Shown here in pieces: positions 8,031-15,066 of a stretch of DNA of 64,000 nt (position 1 is its first letter; each line of letters starts with the position of its first letter). A model generated the notes under the pieces. It saw nothing but the letters and a program-made list of their open reading frames with translations, had not been told where the DNA came from and did not search any database. A program made the position numbers and the translations under genes. This DNA comes from an uncultured delta proteobacterium (GTDB lineage Bacteria; Desulfobacterota; Desulfobulbia; Desulfobulbales; Desulfurivibrionaceae), in the NCBI GenBank assembly GCA_903869265.1, contig CAIPYE010000007.1, positions 32,816 to 96,815 on the forward strand, given 5' to 3'.

Positions 8031-8885
8031 TCAGCCCTTCTTGAACAGTTTATAGATGGCGGAAAAGTCTTCCTGCTCTATGCCCTCTTCAAAGGTTCTC
8101 CCGTATAGCTCTTTTACCACCGCGCCGGTGAAGAGGGATTTTTTTTCTTCATAGGCCAGGTCCTGGAGGCAATGAAGATCCTTGTAGATCAAGGCGCTGG
8201 AAAAATGAGTGGAGAAGTCCTCCTGGAGCAATTTGTTCCTCTTGGCATTGAGGACCAGCGAATTTCCGCCGCCCACGGAGAGGATATCCAGGATTTCCTC
8301 TTTGCCCAGGCCAATGGTTTCCCCCAGTGACAGCGCCTCGGCAATGGTCGTCATGAAGCTGCCCAGTGTCAGGTTGTTGATGAGTTTCATCTTGGTGGCA
8401 AGGGTTGGGTCCTTGAGATAAAAAATATTTTTGCCGATGTTTTCCAGGACAGGCCTGGCTTTTTCATACCCAGCTTCCTTGCCGCTGACCAAAACGGTGA
8501 GGGCTCCCTGAGATGCGGGCACAACGCTGCCCAGCACCGGCGCCTCAAGATAGATTCCGCCATTTTTCGCGCATAGGGCATGGAAGAGCTGGACTTCTTT
8601 GAAATGGTTCGTGGAGAGATCCACAACAACCTTGCCTGCGAGGTCGGTGGATAACAGCCCGCCTTCCTGGGTGAGGATGGCATGGACTGCGGAACTGTCG
8701 AACATGCAGACAAAGATAATCCCTGTTTTTTCTGCCACCATCAGGGGTGAGTGGGCGACTTCAGCCTTCAGGCCCTCTGCTTTTGATGGGGTTCGATTCC
8801 AAACCGTGAGGGTGTGGCCGCAGTCCAGGAGTCGTCCGGCAATGGCTTTGCCAAGGTGTCCAAGTCCTATAAAGCCTAAGTGCAT
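8031..8885 (-). CDS. NAD(P)-dependent beta-hydroxyacid dehydrogenase family protein
   Basis: 284 residues starting MHLGFIGLGHLGKAIAGRLL, the GxGxxG dinucleotide fold of the 3-hydroxyisobutyrate dehydrogenase/6-phosphogluconate dehydrogenase superfamily. Further family landmarks are DLSTNH, the substrate loop with G-SVVPASQGALTVLVSG, and the catalytic Lys region TKMKLINNLTLGS. It resembles the short-chain semialdehyde reductase (GLYR/GarR) branch; the substrate cannot be read from the sequence. GAGG lies nine bases before the ATG. The open frame extending to 8990 has no matching family sequence. Confidence 0.85.
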   Translation of the reverse strand: MHLGFIGLGHLGKAIAGRLLDCGHTLTVWNRTPSKAEGLKAEVAHSPLMVAEKTGIIFVCMFDSSAVHAILTQEGGLLSTDLAGKVVVDLSTNHFKEVQLFHALCAKNGGIYLEAPVLGSVVPASQGALTVLVSGKEAGYEKARPVLENIGKNIFYLKDPTLATKMKLINNLTLGSFMTTIAEALSLGETIGLGKEEILDILSVGGGNSLVLNAKRNKLLQEDFSTHFSSALIYKDLHCLQDLAYEEKKSLFTGAVVKELYGRTFEEGIEQEDFSAIYKLFKKG

Positions 8886-9229
8886 TGTCTTTACCTCGGG
8901 AGTTGTTTGTGTTGGGAAGTGGAATGGGTGAGAGTTATTTTTGTTGAAAATTGGCAAACTATTTTCTTGTTGTCTGTTTCTATAGATCATAATCGGTTAT
9001 TTTTTCGCGGTTTGGCAAGGATTAAACTGCGCTCAAGGGGGTACGTCCGTTCTCTGGCATCCTTAACGCGTATTTTTTCCCATTCCTCATCTTGACAGAG
9101 GGAGCATGGCCAACGTAACCTGATTTTGATATGCATGTTTCGTAGGTATTTGAGCGGAGGCTTTCGTCATCCGCTCTTGGCAGACGGTTTTTTTTCTGCT
9201 GCTTCCTTCAACTTTTCGAGGGGATTGCC
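8886..9229. other. Intergenic region between divergent dehydrogenase and iorA-like genes
   Basis: 344 bp between divergent genes, therefore likely to hold both promoters. I see one inverted repeat (9152-9176, listed separately) and no convincing gene or RNA. A run of eight T at about 9186-9194 lies just upstream of the iorA-like ribosome binding site region. Confidence 0.5.
9152..9176. repeat. Inverted repeat in the iorA-like leader
   Basis: GAGCGGA at 9152-9158 and TCCGCTC at 9170-9176 form a perfect 7-bp stem with an 11-base loop, followed ten bases later by a T run. It could be an operator or a leader hairpin with terminator character, 54 bases upstream of the start codon. Function not established. 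Confidence 0.4.
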
Positions 9230-9691
9230 ATGATCACACTCATTGTCAACGAGAAGAACTTTGAGGTGGACGTTGCGCCCGACACCCCGCTCTTGTGGGT
9301 GCTGCGCGACCAGCTCCAGCTTACCGGCACCAAGTACAGTTGCGGCATCGGCGAATGCGGGGCCTGCACCGTGCATATCAACAACGAGGCGGTGCGTTCC
9401 TGCCAGGTGTTGGTGCAGGAAGCTGTGGACAAGAAGATCACCACCATCGAGGGTTTGCCGGAGAACCATCCGGTCAAGGCTGCCTGGGTGGCCGAAGAGG
9501 TGGTGCAGTGCGGCTACTGCCAGCCCGGCCAGATCATGCAGGCCGCGGCTTTCCTGGCCAAGTTCCCGGAACCGCTTGACGCGGACATCGACAAGGAGAT
9601 GACCGGGATCTGCCGTTGCGGCACGTATCCTCGCATCCGCACCGCCATCCATCGCGCCGCCAAGGCCTCGGCCAAAGGAGGGAAGCCATGA
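9230..9691 (+). CDS. iorA: Isoquinoline 1-oxidoreductase-type [2Fe-2S] small subunit
   Basis: Small iron-sulfur subunit of a xanthine oxidase-family molybdenum hydroxylase. The 153 residues contain the plant-type ferredoxin cluster ([11 protein letters not shown] plus a later Cys, residues about 39-59) and the C-terminal helical [2Fe-2S] domain ([10 protein letters not shown] near 99-108 and [11 protein letters not shown] near 130-140). Electrons pass from the Mo site of IorB through these clusters to an acceptor. Its stop overlaps the next gene's ATG by four bases. No FAD subunit gene is present, typical of the two-subunit IorAB type, in which a cytochrome often accepts electrons. Confidence 0.9.
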   Translation: MITLIVNEKNFEVDVAPDTPLLWVLRDQLQLTGTKYSCGIGECGACTVHINNEAVRSCQVLVQEAVDKKITTIEGLPENHPVKAAWVAEEVVQCGYCQPGQIMQAAAFLAKFPEPLDADIDKEMTGICRCGTYPRIRTAIHRAAKASAKGGKP

Positions 9692-11889
9692 GCCAGATAT
9701 TCAACTGCAGCCGGCGGGATTTCTGCAAAACTTCGGCGCTGCTCGGCACGGGGTTGGTGCTCGGATTTTACCTTCCCGGCTGCCAGAAAAAAGATATCAT
9801 TCCCCCTGCCAGCGGGCCTTTCAAACCCAATGCCTTCATCCAAATCGCGCCGGACGACACTGTAACCTTTTTCATCAATAAGTCGGAAATGGGCCAGGGA
9901 GTGTATACCTCGCTGTCCATGCTGATCGCCGAGGAATTGGAGGTGGATTGGAAGAAGATCAAAATCGAGGCCGCGCCGGTGGCCCCGGAATACAACCATA
10001 CCCAGTGGGGCAACCTCCAGGGTACCGGCGGCAGCACCAGCATCCGCTCGACTTTTGACCAGTTGCGCACCGCCGGGGGGGCAGGCCGCATGATGCTGGT
10101 CCAGGCCGCGGCCCAGATCTGGGAGGTGCCGCCCGCATCCTGCAAGGTCGAGGGTGGCAAGGTTATCCACCCCAAAGGCGAGAAGAGTCTTTCCTACGGC
10201 ACCCTGGTCGGCGCGGCCGCCAAGCTGCAGCCGCCCAAGCAGGTGCCGCTCAAACCGGCAGCAAGCTTCAAGATCATCGGCAAGCCTCGTGCCAGGCTCG
10301 ATACCCCGGCCAAGGTGAACGGTACCGCCGAGTTCGGCATCGATGTCAAGCGGCCCAACCTGCTCACCGCGGTGATTGCCCGGCCGCCGGTTTTCGGTGC
10401 CACCTTGAAAGCATTCGATGCTGAAGCGGCCAAGGCGCTTCCGGGTGTGAAAGAGGTGGTGCAGGTGGATTCCGGCGTGGCGGTGGTGGCGGAGAGTTTT
10501 TGGGCCGCAAAACTGGGGCGCGACGCCCTCAAGATCAAGTGGGATGATGGGCCGCTCGCCAAGCTCGACAGCGCAACCCAGGGCAAGGAATATGCTGCCC
10601 TGGCGCAAAAACCTGGGCTGGTTGCAGCCAATCGCGGGGATGCTGCGGCAACGCTTGCCGCAGCGGGCAAAAAGATCGAGGCGATTTATGAGGTGCCCTA
10701 CCTTGCCCATGCGCCCATGGAACCCCTGAACTGCGTGGCCGACGTCCGTGCCGACAGCTGCGAGATCTGGGTGGGTACCCAGATGCAGACCCTGGACCGC
10801 AATGCAGCAGCCGAGGTGACCGGCTTGCCTCCGGAAAAGGTCACGCTGCACACCACCTTTCTCGGCGGCGGTTTCGGCCGGCGTGGCGTGGGTGACAGCC
10901 ATTTTGTCCGCGAGGCGGTGCAGGTTTCCAAGGCAATGCAGGCTCCGGTCAAGGTGATGTGGACCAGGGAAGATGACATCCGCGGCGGCTATTACCGGCC
11001 CCGCGCCTATCATACGGTGCGTGCCGCTCTGGGCGAGAACAACCTTCCTTCTGTATGGCAGCAACGCATCGTCTGCCAGTCCATTGTTAAGGGCACCCCC
11101 TTCGAGGAGGGGATGATGAAGGAGGGCATCGATCATACCGCGGTGGAGGGGATCGTTGATCTCAGCTATGCGGTGCCCAACCTGCAGGTCGAATATCAGA
11201 TGGCGCCGGCAGGGGTGCCGGTGCTGTGGTGGCGTTCGGTGGGCCACTCCTTCACCGCCTTTGTCAAGGAATGCTTCGTCGACGAACTGGCTACTGCCGC
11301 AGGTCAGGACCCGCTCGCCTTTCGTAAGCAGCTTCTGGTTGACCACCCGCGCCAGATCGCGTTGCTCGACCTGTTGGCCGAAAAAGCTGGCTGGGGAAAA
11401 CCCGAGCAGGGCAGGGCGCAAGGGTTGGCCATCCATGAATCCTTCGGCTCCATCGTGGCCCAGGTGGCCGAGGTGACTGTGGAAGACAACAAGATCAAGG
11501 TGGGGCGGGTGGTCTGTGCCGTGGATTGCGGCCAGACCGTCAACCCGGACACCATCGTGGCCCAGATGCAGTCTGCCATCTATTTCGGCATGGCTGCGGC
11601 GCTCCACGATGCCATCACCTTCAAGAACGGCCGGGTTGAGCAGAGCAATTTCCACGATTACCCCATGCCGCGTTTGGCCGCAATGCCGGTGGTGGGAGTG
11701 CATATCATGCCGAGCAAGGAAAAGCCGGGCGGCATCGGTGAGCCCGGGGTGCCGCCCATTGCCCCGGCCATTGCCAATGCGGTTTTCGCTGCCAACAAAA
11801 TGCGGTTGCGGACCCTGCCGTTGAATCTGGCCCTACCAACCAAACCCCCTGCCGCTGCTCCCAAGGGTGGCAAGAAAAAGAAGAAGTAG
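9688..11889 (+). CDS. iorB: Isoquinoline 1-oxidoreductase-type molybdopterin-binding large subunit
   Basis: 733-residue catalytic subunit of the molybdenum hydroxylase, binding molybdopterin cytosine dinucleotide. Motifs of the aldehyde oxidase family are visible, including GQGVYT near the N-terminus, GTGGSTS, GGGFGRR, and [18 protein letters not shown] at the C-terminus whose Glu is the expected catalytic base. The N-terminus carries a twin-arginine motif (SRRDFCK, residues 8-14), a hydrophobic stretch and a lipobox-like LPGC at 29-32, so the enzyme is probably exported folded and possibly lipid-anchored. The Lys/Gly-rich tail (KGGKKKKK) is odd. The substrate is unknown; family members act on N-heterocycles or aldehydes. 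Confidence 0.88.
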   Translation: MSQIFNCSRRDFCKTSALLGTGLVLGFYLPGCQKKDIIPPASGPFKPNAFIQIAPDDTVTFFINKSEMGQGVYTSLSMLIAEELEVDWKKIKIEAAPVAPEYNHTQWGNLQGTGGSTSIRSTFDQLRTAGGAGRMMLVQAAAQIWEVPPASCKVEGGKVIHPKGEKSLSYGTLVGAAAKLQPPKQVPLKPAASFKIIGKPRARLDTPAKVNGTAEFGIDVKRPNLLTAVIARPPVFGATLKAFDAEAAKALPGVKEVVQVDSGVAVVAESFWAAKLGRDALKIKWDDGPLAKLDSATQGKEYAALAQKPGLVAANRGDAAATLAAAGKKIEAIYEVPYLAHAPMEPLNCVADVRADSCEIWVGTQMQTLDRNAAAEVTGLPPEKVTLHTTFLGGGFGRRGVGDSHFVREAVQVSKAMQAPVKVMWTREDDIRGGYYRPRAYHTVRAALGENNLPSVWQQRIVCQSIVKGTPFEEGMMKEGIDHTAVEGIVDLSYAVPNLQVEYQMAPAGVPVLWWRSVGHSFTAFVKECFVDELATAAGQDPLAFRKQLLVDHPRQIALLDLLAEKAGWGKPEQGRAQGLAIHESFGSIVAQVAEVTVEDNKIKVGRVVCAVDCGQTVNPDTIVAQMQSAIYFGMAAALHDAITFKNGRVEQSNFHDYPMPRLAAMPVVGVHIMPSKEKPGGIGEPGVPPIAPAIANAVFAANKMRLRTLPLNLALPTKPPAAAPKGGKKKKK

Positions 11890-11898
11890 GATACGGGC

Positions 11899-12696
11899 AT
11901 GGATGAACTGGCATTGTACGAAGAAATTATTCGCTTGAAAAAGGAGCGGCAGCCCGCGGTGCTGGCCACGGTGATCGAGACCCGCGGTTCCTCGCCCCGC
12001 AAGGCCGGAGCCAAGATGCTGGTCTATGGTGATGGCACCATCAACGGGACCATCGGCGGGGGCAAGATCGAGGCCGAGACCATCGTCGCCGCAGGGGAGG
12101 TTTTGCGGCGCAATGCCCCCCGCACCGTGGCCTTCAGTCTTACCGAGGCGCACGGCGGCGTCTGCGGCGGCGACGTGACGATTTATCTCGAACCGCTGGT
12201 CGCGGCCCCGCACTGCATCATCATCGGCGACGGTCATGTCGGCCAGGCCATGGGTGAGGCTGCCGGGCGGGCCGGTTTTCTGGTGAGCCTTGCCGACGAA
12301 GCCGACAACCGGGCAGAACTCCTTTCCCGCGCCGATGGCCGTACCTATTTTTTCATCTGTACCAGCGATCACCAGCAGGATTTTCTTGCCGTGCAAGAGG
12401 CGCTGGCCACTCCCGCCTGCCACATCGCAGTGCTGGGCAGCAACCGGAAACGCAAGGCCATGGAGGAGTTTTTACTGGGACAGGGGCTCACGCCGCAGGC
12501 GATCAGCCGGGTTGTTTCCCCGGCCGGGCTCGATATCGGCGCGGAAACGCCCGAGGAAATTGCGGTCAGCGTGGTGGCCCAGATGATTCAGGTTCGCAGA
12601 GCCAATGCAGACACAGACACGCATCGCAGCGCTGCTACTTGCCGCCGGCCTCTCAAGGCGCATGGGCACAAGCAAGCAATTGCTGCCGCTGGCTGA
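11899..12696 (+). CDS. XdhC family molybdenum hydroxylase maturation factor
   Basis: 265 residues. The N-terminal XdhC/CoxI domain shows ATVIETRGSSPRKAGAKM (about 23-40) and GTIGGGKIE; the C-terminal half is a Rossmann domain with IIGDGHVGQAMGEAAG. XdhC proteins bind the molybdenum cofactor, help its sulfuration and insert it into the apo-hydroxylase, here IorB. It starts ten bases after iorB. Family members normally end soon after the VAQMIQVRR segment (about residue 234); here some 30 extra residues read through in another frame across the start of the next gene. Confidence 0.88.
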   Translation: MDELALYEEIIRLKKERQPAVLATVIETRGSSPRKAGAKMLVYGDGTINGTIGGGKIEAETIVAAGEVLRRNAPRTVAFSLTEAHGGVCGGDVTIYLEPLVAAPHCIIIGDGHVGQAMGEAAGRAGFLVSLADEADNRAELLSRADGRTYFFICTSDHQQDFLAVQEALATPACHIAVLGSNRKRKAMEEFLLGQGLTPQAISRVVSPAGLDIGAETPEEIAVSVVAQMIQVRRANADTDTHRSAATCRRPLKAHGHKQAIAAAG

Positions 12697-13198
12697 CAAG
12701 CCGGTCATCCATCACTGCCTCCAAGCCTTGCTCGCCACGCAGGCTTCGCCCCTCGTGGTCGTGCTCGGCCCCGGGGGCGAAGCGGTGCAGGAGGCCATTG
12801 CCCCCTTTCCCGTCACCATTGCCTGGAACCGCGATCCGGAAGGGGATATGGCAGGTTCGGTCCGTGCCGGGCTGGCTCTGCTGCCGCCGGATTGCATCGG
12901 AGTGCTGGTCCACTTGGTAGACCACCCGCTGGTAACCGCAGCCACCATGCAGACCCTTTGCGCGGCCCATCTGGCCACGCCCCAGTCGATTATCATCCCC
13001 ACCTGCAACGGCCGCCAAGGCCATCCCACGCTTTTTTCTCGGGAGGTTCTTGACGAGCTGACATCTTCTGCAATCCTGCGGGATATTGTCAGGAAAGACC
13101 CGGCACGGGTGCTACGGATTCCTGTGGAGGATGAAGGGATATTCCTCGACATGGATACCCCGGCCGAGTATGACGCTATGCGTCAGAGGGTTTCATGA
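12605..13198 (+). CDS. mocA: MocA-like molybdenum cofactor cytidylyltransferase
   Basis: 197-residue MobA/GlmU-type nucleotidyltransferase with the signature LLAAGLSRRMGTSKQLLPL near residues 10-28 and the metal-binding VHLVDHPLV near 105. In the MocA branch the enzyme joins CTP to Mo-molybdopterin to give the cytosine dinucleotide form that IorAB-type hydroxylases need. The operon iorA-iorB-xdhC-mocA is therefore complete for apo-enzyme, cofactor and insertion. Its start lies 92 bases inside the xdhC-like frame. NTP specificity is inferred from context. Confidence 0.87.
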   Translation: MQTQTRIAALLLAAGLSRRMGTSKQLLPLADKPVIHHCLQALLATQASPLVVVLGPGGEAVQEAIAPFPVTIAWNRDPEGDMAGSVRAGLALLPPDCIGVLVHLVDHPLVTAATMQTLCAAHLATPQSIIIPTCNGRQGHPTLFSREVLDELTSSAILRDIVRKDPARVLRIPVEDEGIFLDMDTPAEYDAMRQRVS

Positions 13199-13327
13199 GA
13201 TGGTTTTAGCCTGACACTTTGACTTGAAAGCGATGGCCATCCTTCATTGCCTCGGGGACGGGCAACATAAGAGTTGTTTTTGTATGTGTGATATCTGTAG
13301 TTAGAAAATTTGACCCAGGAGACAGTT

Positions 13328-13699
13328 ATGTTTGACGGGAAATTTATGGAAGTGGTCAGCAAAGAGGGTGTAGTGGCGATAGTTTCATGTGCCGAAAATG
13401 AAGCGCATGTTGTGAATACTTGGAATTCCTATCTTGTATTTCCAGATGAACAGAGAATTCTCATTCCTGCCTGGAAGATGCTGGAAACAGAAAAGAAAAT
13501 TACACAAAACAATAACGTATTGCTTACGCTCGGAACTAAAGAGGTGGAGGGCCGTATGGGACCAGGTACTGGCTACCTTATTACAGGGACGGCTAAGTTC
13601 CTTCGTTTAGGACCTGAATTTGACATGATGAAAAGCAAATTTTCATTTATGACCAGAGTGCTTGAAATAACAGTTTCATCGGTGCAGCAAACCCTTTGA
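13328..13699 (+). CDS. Pyridoxamine 5'-phosphate oxidase-like (FMN split-barrel) small protein
   Basis: 123 residues with the order of a split-barrel flavin-binding protein: an N-terminal strand region around GVVAIVSCAENEAHVVNTW, then the L-F-P-D-E-Q-R-I-L-I-P-A and N-N-N-V-L-L-T-L-G strands, and a GTGYLITGTAKF strand. Such proteins bind FMN or heme; the function of this one is not known. GGAG (13316-13319) sets the start at ATG 13328 rather than the TTG at 13310. AT content is higher than in the upstream molybdenum operon. Confidence 0.6.
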   Translation: MFDGKFMEVVSKEGVVAIVSCAENEAHVVNTWNSYLVFPDEQRILIPAWKMLETEKKITQNNNVLLTLGTKEVEGRMGPGTGYLITGTAKFLRLGPEFDMMKSKFSFMTRVLEITVSSVQQTL

Positions 13700-13744
13700 G
13701 GTCTTGTTGTTATGGAAATCAAGAAGCCGGATAGTTTGAAGGCT

Positions 13745-13769
13745 GTCAATAATTAAGTAAGGTGTCCCC
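13745..13769. repeat. 25-bp direct repeat, copy 1
   Basis: Perfect copy of the 25 bases at 14094-14118 (begins GTCAATAATTAAGTAAGG and ends in four C). The match extends to 31 bases with one mismatch. It interrupts the 3' part of the decayed transposase gene. Confidence 0.9.
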
Positions 13770-14061
13770 GGAATTGCCCACCACTCCTTTTGGAAATTGA
13801 TGTAGCGGGTATAGCGCCGGTGCGCCTCGCCTATGGCCCGGTACAATCCATCCTCTGATTCCGGGCCAGCGATAAGATACACATAGTTGGGCATCAGGCA
13901 ATAGGACCAGATCTGCACCTTGCAGCGATTGCACCACTCGGTCATCAGGTAGAGATACTCCCGGTAGTCGTTCTCCGCAAAGAAGGTCTCCAGGCGCGGT
14001 TGCCGCGTTGCGTAATGTGGTGGGGAATGGCGGGAATAACGACTCTTGCTATGCGTGCCAT
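13770..14061 (-). pseudogene. Decayed REP-associated tyrosine transposase (RAYT, Y1/IS200-like)
   Basis: On the minus strand the ATG at 14061 opens MARIARVVIPAIPHHITQRG, the classic N-terminus of these HUH single-strand transposases. A one-base shift near 13990 moves the reading to the frame that continues with ETFFAENDYREYLYLM and SYCLMPN. The catalytic His-x-His is changed to Tyr-x-Tyr (MPNYVYLI), and the gene is cut after YTRYINFQKEW by a repeat copy, losing the catalytic Tyr region. So three independent lesions: frameshift, lost metal ligands and 3' truncation. An uninterrupted frame spans 13676-14098 but its ends are not homologous sequence. Confidence 0.85.
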
Positions 14062-14093
14062 GATGAAAGGGATATCTCAGATATGGAAGAGGA

Positions 14094-14118
14094 GTCAATA
14101 ATTAAGTAAGGTGTCCCC
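14094..14118. repeat. 25-bp direct repeat, copy 2
   Basis: Identical to 13745-13769, 349 bp away, same orientation. The two copies bound the transposase remnant. The sequence ends with GGTGTCCCC, reminiscent of the short extragenic elements that RAYT proteins mobilise. Confidence 0.9.
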
Positions 14119-14215
14119 TGAATTTGTCCTGAATTACCTGTAAGGAGTCGGTTGGATTTACTTGTTGGGCAAATCACTATTGACCGCTGTTAGCTCAGTG
14201 CCTGCTTCCTTTCTG

Positions 14216-14551
14216 TCATTTCTTCTTCTTGTCAACTGGGGTTATCAAGATATTCTTGTCGGCGTCTAAGTTCTCAACATTCTCAGCGTCAATTAAATCC
14301 ATGTCGCCCAAAGCCACATTGTTCTTTATAGTTATGTTTTTCCCTCCTTTGATCTTGATTGCCGTGGGTCGTTGTCTTTCTTGCCTCTCTTGAACGGCGG
14401 AAGATTGCTTGCCAACTTCTTTATCGTACTGCTTGCCAATGAGCCACCAACCACCGCCGAACAGGGATGCACCAACAAGGGCAGCGATTACCAAAGTAAG
14501 GGTCGGATGTGGCGCACCTATTACACCATATAGGGTTTTCAATAGATCCAT
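14216..14551 (-). CDS. Small single-pass membrane protein, probable integron cassette gene
   Basis: 111 residues: a short N-terminus, one membrane helix (about 18-40, containing LTLVIAALVGASLFGGGWWL), then a charged linker and a C-terminal part with repeated hydrophobic/Asn-Asp pattern (ITIKNNVALGDMDLIDAENV), ending DKKKK. I recognise no family. GGAG lies about 11 bases before the ATG. Immediately upstream (14579-14646) is a candidate attC site, so the gene starts 27 bases after a recombination core, the arrangement of an integron cassette. No integrase gene is in the window. Confidence 0.55.
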   Translation of the reverse strand: MDLLKTLYGVIGAPHPTLTLVIAALVGASLFGGGWWLIGKQYDKEVGKQSSAVQERQERQRPTAIKIKGGKNITIKNNVALGDMDLIDAENVENLDADKNILITPVDKKKK

Positions 14552-14578
14552 TGTCTTCTGTTCTCCTTCCTATCATCT

Positions 14579-14646
14579 GCCCAACGACCAAGCTAAGACG
14601 CGGCTGGCCGGAGGCCAGACCGTCGTGTTTGAGCGCATTGTTAGGT
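14579..14646 (-). other. Candidate integron attC recombination site
   Basis: 68 bases bounded by complementary-type cores: GCCCAAC at 14579-14585 and GTTAGGT at 14640-14646. Read on the minus strand it begins ACCTAACAATGCGCTCAA and ends GTCGTTGGGC, matching RYYYAAC and GTTRRRY consensus cores and the usual attC flanks. The interior is imperfectly palindromic around CTGGCC-GGA-GGCCAG with unpaired bases between the arms. This is the structure of a folded attC hairpin. Confidence 0.65.
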
Positions 14647-14651
14647 GGCTT

Positions 14652-14983
14652 TGACCTTACCCCTGTGATTGTTCCAGTCTGCGATTAGCGATTTCGGCTT
14701 TTTGAGCCCGTTTAAAGGCTGCTGAAAATTCTTCTGGGGTCATGTTGTCCAGAGAGCTGTGGGGCCGATTTGCATTATAATCCTTCCGCCATGACTCAAT
14801 TATTTCTTGGGCCTTGCACAGGCTGACGAACACATGCTCATTGAGGCATTCGTCTCGAAACTTCCCATTAAAGCTCTCGATATAGGCGTTCTGAACCGGT
14901 CTTCCTGGCTGAATAAACCTGAGCTTGACTTTGTTTTTAAAAGCCCAGAGATCCAGGGCCTTAATGAATTTTGGGGACATCAT
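14652..14983 (-). pseudogene. 3' fragment of an IS3-family transposase (orfB) with one IS end
   Basis: About 108 residues remain of an IS3-family DDE integrase. Visible are [20 protein letters not shown], the catalytic Glu in [13 protein letters not shown], and [15 protein letters not shown] near the C-terminus. The N-terminal catalytic Asp residues and orfA are missing, so it is not functional. TGACCTTACCCC at 14652-14663, just past the stop (14657), resembles an IS3-group terminal inverted repeat (TGA...), so the right end of the element is probably retained. It lies next to the candidate attC site and upstream of the end of valS. Confidence 0.8.
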
Positions 14984-15066
14984 ATCTAATTATTTTTCTT
15001 ATACCACATATGCGGTCCGTTTGATGATGGGCCAGCCTGCGTAGCAGAATCGCCTGTGGCCAAAAC

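Noticed and set aside
9514..11703. 729-codon open frame on the minus strand opposite iorB
   Set aside because: It is a codon-bias shadow of the GC-rich iorB gene; the product has no family motifs and is rich in His/Gly/Leu typical of antisense frames.
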